Positions 1 to 6,066 of a stretch of 6,104 nt of DNA are shown here, piece after piece. The stretch's first letter is position 1. Every line of letters starts with the position of its first letter. The notes below the pieces were generated by a model. The model did not search any database, had not been told where the DNA came from, and was given only the letters and a program-made list of their open reading frames with translations. The stretch covers positions 1 to 6,104 of the forward strand of contig JALTEE010000402.1 in NCBI GenBank assembly GCA_027007865.1, written 5' to 3'. Source of the DNA: a bacterium. GTDB lineage: Bacteria; UBP14; UBA6098; B30-G16. Both the position numbers and the translations under genes were made by a program.

Positions 1-91
1 ATATATCCCCGATGCAATGTTTTTATCGGGTGTCCATGTGAATGTGCGGGTGCGGTTTTGTATGGGCACGGTTTCTGTGCTCTTTTGCATT

Positions 92-110
92 GGGCGAGGT
101 GACCTCGCCC
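92..110. repeat. Palindrome GGGCGAGGT-G-ACCTCGCCC inside the sorting domain
   Basis: This is a perfect inverted repeat with 9-base arms around one central base. On the minus strand it is read in frame as part of GARSPRP, between NIVLT and TFTWTPDKN. It belongs to a different repeat family from the CATTCC elements. No stem-loop terminator role is likely, because it lies within an open frame and has no T-tract after it on the minus strand. Confidence 0.75.
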
Positions 111-171
111 CTACAGCATTCGTTAACACAATATTCCCGCGCAAATCGTATATCCTCACATCCACACATCC

Positions 172-207
172 TTCTGGATTCATCCCGCCTTGGCGGGAGG
201 AATGACA
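172..207 (-). repeat. 36-base hairpin repeat with the same arms
   Basis: The arms TGTCATTCC (207-199) and GAATCCAGAA (181-172) are identical to those of the copy at 268-297, but the core is different and longer. The hairpin spans 178-203: ATTCCTCCCGC, loop CAAG, GCGGGATGAAT, an 11-base stem with one mismatch. The two units are 36 and 30 bases, both multiples of three. Confidence 0.75.
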
Positions 208-219
208 GGAAAGTTGCGG

Positions 220-297
220 TGTCATTCCCAACTCGATTGGGAATCTAGAAGAAGTTGTGTATTGAGTTTCTGGATTCCCGTTTTCACGGGAATGACA
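220..297 (-). repeat. 78-base element with 10-base terminal inverted repeats and two hairpins
   Basis: The minus strand begins TGTCATTCCC (297-288) and ends GGGAATGACA (229-220), a perfect inverted pair. Inside are two hairpins. One is ATTCCCGT-GAAA-ACGGGAAT (274-293), an 8-base stem with a GAAA tetraloop. The other is ATTCCCAA-TCGAG-TTGGGAAT (224-244 region), also an 8-base stem. GGGAATCCAGAA and TTCTAGATTCCC further pair with one mismatch. The element is 78 bases long, exactly 26 codons. It has no coding capacity of its own and looks like a small non-autonomous (MITE-like) element. Confidence 0.75.
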
Positions 298-1019
298 ATC
301 GAGAGTGCTGGAACTATAATTTGGATTGCTGGAATGATAGGATAAAGTGATTTTACACGAGGAATTGAATGGATTCGGCGAACAGGATAATTTTATTTCA
401 TTCGGTATTTTGGTTTTCGATACAATAGAGGATGTATCGAATGGCACAATCGGCAGAAGAAGATGCGATGGCAGTGTCGGAGAACGATAAACGGTATTTT
501 CGGCGACAAGAGTCACAGGGTCATCCCGCATAAACGGCGCTCCCGTATTCGGGTTCTTCTCAAATCTCGGATAGTTGGACGAACTAATGATGACGCGTAT
601 TCTATGACCCGCATTAAAAACATTGGCGGTGCTCCAAAGGCCGATTTTGAAAGTGTCAGGCACTCCCGGAACAAGCATATCTTCGCGGTCTAACCCGTGT
701 CTGTGCCTTGCCATCAAAATAGACCTGCCATCTGGATACACATCTGTGATGCGAATGGCAAAATCCGTATCAAGCCTATTGGAAAACGCATACAAAATAA
801 ACCACAATTTACCTATAACTTCGACAGGCTTCGTCAGAACGGGGGTCGAATATACGAGCACATCGGAACGGCTCTCGATAGGGGTTTGGTCTTTGGGACC
901 ATAGCCTGTGGAATCCATTCCGATAAATTCTCTTCCGCCAATCGTTGGGCAAGGATTTTCTGGGCCGTATAAAAAAGTGTCTGCACCGGGATAAGATGGC
1001 GAAATTGTATCTAAAACTC

Positions 1020-1045
1020 CGTCTCCAAACGATGACCTGTGCCAG
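1020..1045 (-). other. Junction of an internal deletion in the hydrolase gene
   Basis: Upstream, the frame ends with QYMAAGTGHR, the segment just after the nucleophile elbow. In the other frame the jelly-roll domain begins at about SSFGDGVLDT, a stretch that in CocE-like proteins follows the catalytic Asp and His and the helical cap. The two family landmarks, normally a couple of hundred residues apart, are adjacent here and in different frames. The exact break point cannot be fixed, because some residues near it could belong to either side. Confidence 0.7.
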
Positions 1046-1460
1046 CAGCCATATATTGTGTCATTCCCGGTGCGGAACCTCCCATCATTCCAACACTACC
1101 ATCACACCAATCCTGTTCCACAATCCAATCTATACAATCATATCCGTCTTGTAGTTCTCCCCAACCGTCCGATAAAAAAACCATCGGCTCGCCTTCCAAA
1201 TCGTATGTTCCCCGAACATTCTGGGAAACACAAATATATCCGAGAACATCGGTTATTGTCGTTGCCAAATCGGGCTCTAAATGTCGGTCGTATGGTGTTC
1301 TTTGGAGTATGACAGGATAAGGACCAGGTGGAAAATCGGGGATATAAATCTCGGTTGCAAGATTTACCCCGTCCCGCATAGGAACCATTTCACTATAACT
1401 TGTCCACGCAAACGCGGAAATCGGAAAAGCAATAATGGCGATAAATAAGAAACTGCGATA

Positions 1461-1466
1461 TTTTTT
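1461..1466 (-). other. Frame break in an A6 run at the start of the hydrolase gene
   Basis: On the minus strand the start reads ATG AGA AAA AAT ATC. That frame runs to a stop after 36 codons. One more A in the run, or a -1 slip on A-AAA-AAT, would join the ATG to the well-formed signal peptide (YRSFLFIAIIAFPISAFA) and the hydrolase. In the hydrolase frame the first codons upstream of the signal peptide are two TAA stops and no start codon, so the present sequence cannot initiate the full signal peptide in frame. Confidence 0.8.
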
Positions 1467-1561
1467 CTCATATTATTACCTGTGAATAAAAACTTTGAAT
1501 ATAACGGGGCTTTTATATATTACGCAAGCGAAATCACAATAGCATTATGAATAATCCGTTT

Positions 1562-4500
1562 TTATCTGATTAGGCACGCTCTCGAAACTTGCACGCCTCT
1601 CGCTGTTTGCAGCCGCACAAAATATATTCCACTGGGGACATCGCCGCCGCTGAAATTTGTTCCGCCCCAGCGAAGTTGGGTAATTCCCGATTTCATCGTT
1701 CCGTTCCATATTTCCGCAATCGTTCTTCCGCCGATGTCGAGAATTTTCACATCCGCATATCCACGCTCGCTCATATACACAGGAATTATTGTCGCTGCAT
1801 TGAACGGGTCGGGATAGTTCGGCAGCAGCATCGTAGGCTTCGCAGGCATTTTCTGCGGTTCCCGAACATCTGTGGCATAATAATCGAAGCAATAGAGCGC
1901 ACTGTCCGGGTCGTGCCCGCCGGCGTAGCACATATCGTCGAGAAATAAACAGATGTGATATGTCTCGAAATCTACGAAATCGACAGCAGAACCTCCCCAG
2001 AAAACAACTTCGCCATCATCGAACCACAGATTTGCAGATGAATCGGGATAGTCGAATTCCCACAACAGACTTGTGCCGGAAGAATCGTATATAAACAAAG
2101 ATGTATAATTTGAATCGATAATCCCGAGTTCGTCTGTGAAGTAGAAATGGAATGTTACGGAATCGAGTTCTGCTGTATCGGGTGGTTCCCAAGTGGAGAA
2201 AATATCCTCGCCGACAGAATCTATTTCGGGTGGATATAAATCTACGACGAAAGTGCTGCACACAGGGGCAGCGAGCGCATATCCATACATATCCGCCGCC
2301 GAATCGACACAAATCGTGATGTAATCTCCCGCAAGCCAAGGAGTTGGCGGATAATAAGTAACAATATTATATGTCGCATCGTATTCCAATTCATCATCTG
2401 CGGTGGTGTATTCTATGCCATCGACGCTCACGACAATCGAAGATTCATCTACACTGTCTCTATCGTATAGATAGACATCTAATTGTGCATCGTCGGAACA
2501 GATACTTACACCGCTGAACGGAAAACCGACGGTAGGCGGCTGAATAATTGCATCGAATGTGAAGCAATATTCACCCATCCAATTCGGAGCGCCCATATCG
2601 GGCGAATCGCAGGCATTCACACAGACTTCGACATCGCCGTCGAGTGAAACACCCGCTATAGAACCATCCCACGAAAGAACACCACCGACATAATCGACAG
2701 CATCGTCATCCATCGTATAATCCACGCCATCGACTTCGATTGTAATCGAATCGACATTCACACCCGATAAACTGTCATATAACTGGACTTCGATTGTAGG
2801 ATATTCCGTTCCGACAGTATCGCCCTCGGCGGGATATGTGCCGTTTATCACCGGCGGAGCGACATCTATTACAAATTCCCACGCTGGATAGTGGTATTCT
2901 GGCGGGTCGAGTGGCGTGCCAAATGTGTCCTCGGCAGCAATAACTGCAACATCGACGGCATACCCATTTGCCCAACTCACCGTCGGCGAGTGAACGATAA
3001 TGGAATCGCCTGTGTGGAAATCGCTCGGCGCACCGAAAACAACACCATCAACCTGATATTGCACAGTGGAAACATTTATCCCGTTGCCATCGTAAAGATA
3101 AAATGTGATGTCGGGATTTGGAATTGATACGAACCATCCGTCGCCGGGAGTTCGCGGATATGCTCTCGGACCGTGCGCGTTCATAGTGAACGACCATTCT
3201 GGGAGTTCGCTTTCGTCGGTGCAATTTGGGTCGCCGTAGTCGGGTGCATCGCACAATCGGTCGAGAGAAACAGTAACATCGCCGTCTGGCCATCGCCAGC
3301 CGGAACTCTCGGGTCGTATCCACAGCATCGTGTCCTCAGCAGGACTCCAAACAAGCGGACCATCGGGGAAACTGTCCAAATGTGTGCCCTCGTCATCGGT
3401 AATTGTAATTTGAACGAGCATAGTATCAATTCGCCTGCTAATATTATCTTTGAAATTCACATAGGCATCGAATAAGGAATCGTTCAATATCGTATCATCG
3501 GGCGGATAATATCCGTGGATAACAGGAGCGGTTAAATCATAAGTATATATGCAAACAGTCGTGTCATGTAACGGGCAGCCATGATAATCGTAAGTGGGAC
3601 ACAATCTATACCACATCCTCGAACCATCCGAATGCGCTGTATTTGCCCAATATAGCGTATCATTTTCATAGGTAACTCCTGCTACGCCGGGATGCAAATC
3701 ACCGATGACATCGCCGATGGCATTTAAAAATTGCCAGTGAATAGATAATGGAGAAACAGTGGTGTCGTCGTCTGTCAGATATATCGCCATCGGCTGAATT
3801 GCGTTGCTCGTAAATGTTCCTGAATCGGGATAGGATATATCCGCTGTTGGACCGATATATGTCGCTCCGGGAACCCATATCGAGCCGGGAACAACGGTTT
3901 CGGTAACTTCTAATGTTCCCGCTTCTCCGAGTGTTTCTGCGCTTGCGTAAAGCGTGTAATAGATGTATTCGCCTATTTCGGGTCGTGCAGAATCAGGAAC
4001 ATATATCTGCCAGGATAGGGATTGCATCTGCGCTGGGAGAATGCTGTCAGCCATATAAATTAATGTATCGGGTTGCACATCCAGAACCGGGTCGGCGAAT
4101 GCGAGCGAGCAAGTAGCGCTATACATCACGCTGTCGGTGTTATTCCTGAACATTGTGCTGAAAACTATCGGGTCGGGAGTGAGTTCGCAATATTGAATTC
4201 TCATACTATGGGGCACTTCGATTCTCGCTCCAAGCGGTCCGCCGATGAACTCCCCCCCTGGTGCAAGTCCATATATAGTCGCAAATGTAACTCCACCACC
4301 GGGTGCGACATCCACAGTTCCCCATTCAAGAATAACAGCACCGTCGGTAATTGCTTCGTTAGGGATACCTGAAACATCCCACACAACATCGGCGAGGGTT
4401 CGCGAATTGCCGATTGCCACCCAACTGGGTCTTATTGCCGGAGGAGTAGTGAGATTAACTCGTGCAACTATCTGGTCGGTGTGAGTCGTATCGAATGGAC

Positions 4501-5098
4501 TATATTCATATATTTGGAAATAATCAGGCAAACCGACACTGGGACTGATATATGTGCTGTCGATTGGATGGTCTCCACCGGGAAAATAGAATGGCGCATC
4601 ATCACGACCATTTATGTTTGTGTCTATTAGTAAAAGAACACCTACACTGTGAGTAACATCGTCGGTATTGATAACATTGTATCTTATAGTAACAGCACCG
4701 GCGCTATCGATTGAATATGCATGCAATGTCTGCGTGAATTGAACTGAATCTTCGGGAAACCAGTCCGTTATAATGAGATTGTCATATTCGGAATATTCGG
4801 AAGCGGCAGGAGTGATTGCCGTTACTTCTGGGTGTGTTGTTGGCAAATATGGGTCGGTAGTATAAATGTTTCCGTCTATGTAAAAACTGATATGAACTGT
4901 TCCGCCACCACCACCTTCAGCTCCACCATAGGTAAGAACTCTGCCATCGCCGAGCTCTATTCCAAAATAGCCGAGGTCTGTGGAAAGCCCGACCTTTATC
5001 AATGAGTCGAGGTCGTAAGCGTAATATGCCGCAGGTTGGGCAAACGCGGCGCAAAAAATCATAGACAGAACACTAAACACAATAATCCAGCGATACAT
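1562..5098 (-). CDS. Large secreted Ig-like repeat protein with T9SS-type sorting tail
   Basis: The product has 1178 residues. Residues 1-20 are a signal peptide with a good cleavage site (C-A-A-F-A before Q21). Residues 21 to about 290 are an N-terminal beta-rich domain, with a GGGGG stretch near 62-66 and the motif DTNINGRDD at 159-167, spaced like a calcium-binding loop. Residues 291 to about 520 are a further beta-rich region. Five Ig-like repeats follow at about 523-642, 643-747, 748-849, 853-953 and 955-1075. Most open with a P-P-x-I-like turn and several contain an S-I-x-V-x-V-D-G-x-x-Y-T strand pair. Residues 1093-1178 are an intact type A sorting domain (PNYPDPFN, then DVKILDIGGRTI, then RWGG...VPSGIYFVRLQT). 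In known T9SS bacteria such a tail directs export across the outer membrane and attachment to or release from the surface. No catalytic motif is visible; a structural, adhesive or scaffold role is inferred. Mature residues 21-1080 contain only two lysines but many Asp and several paired Cys. The start is fixed by a perfect Shine-Dalgarno site and the signal peptide. Confidence 0.93.
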   Translation of the reverse strand: MYRWIIVFSVLSMIFCAAFAQPAAYYAYDLDSLIKVGLSTDLGYFGIELGDGRVLTYGGAEGGGGGTVHISFYIDGNIYTTDPYLPTTHPEVTAITPAASEYSEYDNLIITDWFPEDSVQFTQTLHAYSIDSAGAVTIRYNVINTDDVTHSVGVLLLIDTNINGRDDAPFYFPGGDHPIDSTYISPSVGLPDYFQIYEYSPFDTTHTDQIVARVNLTTPPAIRPSWVAIGNSRTLADVVWDVSGIPNEAITDGAVILEWGTVDVAPGGGVTFATIYGLAPGGEFIGGPLGARIEVPHSMRIQYCELTPDPIVFSTMFRNNTDSVMYSATCSLAFADPVLDVQPDTLIYMADSILPAQMQSLSWQIYVPDSARPEIGEYIYYTLYASAETLGEAGTLEVTETVVPGSIWVPGATYIGPTADISYPDSGTFTSNAIQPMAIYLTDDDTTVSPLSIHWQFLNAIGDVIGDLHPGVAGVTYENDTLYWANTAHSDGSRMWYRLCPTYDYHGCPLHDTTVCIYTYDLTAPVIHGYYPPDDTILNDSLFDAYVNFKDNISRRIDTMLVQITITDDEGTHLDSFPDGPLVWSPAEDTMLWIRPESSGWRWPDGDVTVSLDRLCDAPDYGDPNCTDESELPEWSFTMNAHGPRAYPRTPGDGWFVSIPNPDITFYLYDGNGINVSTVQYQVDGVVFGAPSDFHTGDSIIVHSPTVSWANGYAVDVAVIAAEDTFGTPLDPPEYHYPAWEFVIDVAPPVINGTYPAEGDTVGTEYPTIEVQLYDSLSGVNVDSITIEVDGVDYTMDDDAVDYVGGVLSWDGSIAGVSLDGDVEVCVNACDSPDMGAPNWMGEYCFTFDAIIQPPTVGFPFSGVSICSDDAQLDVYLYDRDSVDESSIVVSVDGIEYTTADDELEYDATYNIVTYYPPTPWLAGDYITICVDSAADMYGYALAAPVCSTFVVDLYPPEIDSVGEDIFSTWEPPDTAELDSVTFHFYFTDELGIIDSNYTSLFIYDSSGTSLLWEFDYPDSSANLWFDDGEVVFWGGSAVDFVDFETYHICLFLDDMCYAGGHDPDSALYCFDYYATDVREPQKMPAKPTMLLPNYPDPFNAATIIPVYMSERGYADVKILDIGGRTIAEIWNGTMKSGITQLRWGGTNFSGGDVPSGIYFVRLQTARGVQVSRACLIR

Positions 5099-5103
5099 CG
5101 GAT

Positions 5104-5110
5104 ACCTCCT
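5104..5110 (-). promoter_or_regulatory. Perfect Shine-Dalgarno site of the 1178-residue gene
   Basis: On the minus strand AGGAGGT ends five bases before the ATG at 5098. It is a full match to the anti-Shine-Dalgarno complement, decides the start, and predicts efficient translation. Bacteroidetes rarely use such sites, so it argues mildly for another T9SS-bearing lineage. Confidence 0.8.
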
Positions 5111-5114
5111 GGTT

Positions 5115-5149
5115 AGTCAAAAGTCAAAAGTCAAAAGTCAAAAGTCGAA
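5115..5149. repeat. Heptad tandem repeat AGTCAAA in the leader of the large gene
   Basis: Four exact copies of AGTCAAA (5115-5142) are followed by a variant copy AGTCGAA (5143-5149). On the minus strand this reads as repeated TTTGACT and ends just before the ACCAGGAGGT ribosome binding site of the large secreted protein. Each unit contains TTGACT, which resembles a -35 hexamer. The tract lies between genes, so copy-number change would alter leader length without changing a protein. A regulatory role is possible but not shown. Confidence 0.9.
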
Positions 5150-5203
5150 ATTCTCTCTCGTTCCACATCTGCGGGATGAGAAATGGTAAAATTATTAAAT
5201 AGT

Positions 5204-6055
5204 TCAATATTTGTTCTTTTTTGTCATTTTTACTCTGAGAAATGCTTTGTTCCCATTCGGCGCTTCTGCGATAATAAAATCTTCGAGGCGCGGATAATCC
5301 ATTTCCTCCGGCAGCGCGACCTGTATAAAAAGATTTTCGCCATCGCTATTCGACCAAATCTTTTCAGGGAAATACAAAAGTCCCTCGGGCGCTCTGCGAT
5401 ATCCCGGTGTTGGAATAATTGTAATTTTCGCAACATCGCTCTCAGGGTCGAGACGATATAATTTTATCGGTTGTCGCTTTTTCCCCCAACTATAGAATTT
5501 TATATCGATAGATTTATTATCTCCTTTGGACAGCGAATCGAATCGCACAACCGAAGGCGCAAACGCCATTTCTCCATCCTGCAATTTTGGAACGACACCC
5601 GCTTTCGCTTCCGTCTCGAAACGGAAAAGAAGATATGCTCCCACAGAAATCATTCCCTTCGTTTCCTCAATTATCGGCGATACATCTACACCGAGCAAGA
5701 AATGGCGATTATACAGCGATGGGTCGTCAGGCAATTTAAGCCACATCGCTGTTTGTGCGTCAGATTTAGGAGAAACATAGAGAGTTTCATATTCCGTGAA
5801 AAACCATTCTGGATTTGGGAAATCGTAATATCCTGTTGCTTTTGTGCCGTCGTCGGATGGTTTTCGAGGGGTCAAGACATAATATCCAGGTTTGGACTGC
5901 GAACCTATTTTTATGAAATATCCAATCTGCCCGCTAATATCGAACATCTTTCCCACAGGAACATCTTGAAGCACAAATGTCCCCGGCGAAACGGAAATGC
6001 CGATTCCAGCAACTATCGCTGCTAAAAATATCGCAATTATTGAAAGATACCGCAT
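5204..6055 (-). CDS. Exported two-domain beta-rich protein of unknown function
   Basis: The product has 283 residues and I do not recognise a named family. Residues 1 to about 19 form a signal peptide (one basic residue, then a hydrophobic run rich in I, A and L), so the protein probably acts in the periplasm or at the surface. Two beta-sandwich-like segments follow. The first, about 21-148, opens with ISVSPGTFVLQDVPVG and contains W-L-K-L-P-D-D-P-S-L-Y-N-R before a strand-rich stretch ending F-R-F-E-T-E. The second, about 160-280, ends with a lysine-rich tail (MTKKNKY). The layout, with a LPDDP-like motif between strands, loosely recalls pilus-chaperone or WxL-interacting Ig-like folds; this is a resemblance only. 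There is no sorting tail, unlike the two downstream genes. The start is supported by GGGAG upstream and by the signal peptide; no other plausible start lies upstream within the window. The gene reads towards the large secreted protein, 105 bases away, and may share a transcript with it. Confidence 0.85.
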   Translation of the reverse strand: MRYLSIIAIFLAAIVAGIGISVSPGTFVLQDVPVGKMFDISGQIGYFIKIGSQSKPGYYVLTPRKPSDDGTKATGYYDFPNPEWFFTEYETLYVSPKSDAQTAMWLKLPDDPSLYNRHFLLGVDVSPIIEETKGMISVGAYLLFRFETEAKAGVVPKLQDGEMAFAPSVVRFDSLSKGDNKSIDIKFYSWGKKRQPIKLYRLDPESDVAKITIIPTPGYRRAPEGLLYFPEKIWSNSDGENLFIQVALPEEMDYPRLEDFIIAEAPNGNKAFLRVKMTKKNKY

Positions 6056-6061
6056 ATATCT

Positions 6062-6066
6062 CTCCC
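6062..6066 (-). promoter_or_regulatory. Shine-Dalgarno site of the 283-residue gene
   Basis: On the minus strand GGGAG lies six bases before the ATG at 6055. It supports that start, together with the signal peptide that follows directly. No promoter is recognisable in the 49 bases left before the window edge. Confidence 0.55.

Larger units (their letters stand above)
166..336 (-). repeat. Composite in-frame cluster of CATTCC/GAATCCAG palindromic repeats
   Basis: This 171-base (57-codon) block sits between two conserved strands of the sorting domain (ITLSY and VDVRIYD). On the minus strand it contains three copies of a repeat beginning CATTCC, at 336, 294 and 204, separated by 42 and 90 bases and so in the same phase. 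Their translations are HSSNPN, (C)HSRENGNPE and (C)HSSRQGGMNPE. The first copy lacks a hairpin core and is followed by an 8-base direct repeat TTCCAGCA (327-334 and 306-313). Dispersed elements with these arms are common in some uncultured bacterial genomes; I know this as a general pattern, not from a search. Confidence 0.8.
1..395 (-). other. T9SS-type sorting domain of the hydrolase, interrupted in frame by repeats
   Basis: Reading the minus strand in the jelly-roll frame, the domain begins KLSCSPNPFNSSCKITLSY (from 393). It continues after the repeat insert with VDVRIYDLRGNIVLT (165-121), and after the second palindrome with TFTWTPDKNIASGIY to the window edge. These match the three blocks of the intact tail of the large neighbouring protein (PDPFNAATIIPVYMS, ADVKILDIGGRTI, RWGG...VPSGIYFVR). 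The last residues lie outside the window. All blocks are in one open frame with no stop from 1098 to 1. Confidence 0.8.
1..1471 (-). pseudogene. Broken CocE/NonD-type alpha/beta hydrolase with sorting tail; runs off the left edge
   Basis: This is a remnant of the CocE/NonD (X-Pro dipeptidyl-peptidase-like, S15) family, whose members cleave esters or acyl-prolyl bonds with a Ser-Asp-His triad. The ATG at 1471 has a weak AGG upstream and is one base out of frame with the signal peptide (YRSFLFIAIIAFPISAFA). The next frame, 1460 to about 1040, gives the N-terminal catalytic part: MVPMRDGVNLATEIYIP, RTPYDR (the oxyanion tyrosine region), QNVRGTYDLEGEP, DGYDCIDWI and the nucleophile elbow GGSAPG (Ser codon 1074-1076). 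It then stops at 1011. A third frame, open from 1098 to base 1, resumes at SSFGDGVLDTISPSYPG and covers the C-terminal jelly-roll domain (PENPCPTIGGRE, DVLVYSTPVLTKPVEVIG, DTDFAIRITDVYPDGRS, NVFNAGHRIRVIISSSNYPRF, RSPTLPSHLLLPIVP). About 200-250 residues, including the expected catalytic Asp and His, are missing, so an active enzyme is unlikely. A sorting tail follows and leaves the window. Assembly error is the main alternative to true decay. Confidence 0.85.

Noticed and set aside
87..120. Direct repeats AATGC (minus strand, 120-116 and 91-87) flanking the GGGCGAGGT palindrome, as a target-site duplication
   Set aside because: The copies are 29 bases apart, not a multiple of three. Removing one copy with the palindrome would put the conserved third block of the tail out of frame, so a simple insertion with this duplication does not fit.
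17..248. Plus-strand open frames of 60-70 codons through the repeat region
   Set aside because: They are translations of the palindromic repeats in other frames, have no ribosome binding site, and lie opposite a recognisable sorting domain.
1011..1388. A functional short (125-residue) hydrolase
   Set aside because: It has the nucleophile elbow but lacks the signal peptide in frame, the catalytic Asp and His and most of the fold, and the rest of the family sequence follows directly in another frame.
1472..1561. Possible promoter (TTGCGT, 18 bases, TATATT on the minus strand) and a search for a terminator between the large gene and the hydrolase
   Set aside because: The -35 match is only three bases in AT-rich DNA, and no stem followed by a T-tract is present. 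I see nothing firm in this 90-base gap.
5115..5149. Heptad repeats or the CATTCC repeats as a CRISPR array
   Set aside because: The heptads have no spacers, and the CATTCC units have unequal lengths and lie within an open protein frame; no cas gene is present.
5151..5182. Weak inverted repeats (TTCTC...GAGAA and CATC-TGCGG-GATG) as a terminator after the 283-residue gene
   Set aside because: The stems are only four or five bases and no T-tract follows on the minus strand.
5471..6025. Plus-strand open frame of 184 codons
   Set aside because: It lies opposite the 283-residue gene, is rich in Arg, Cys and Trp as expected from antisense reading, and has no domain or credible start site.
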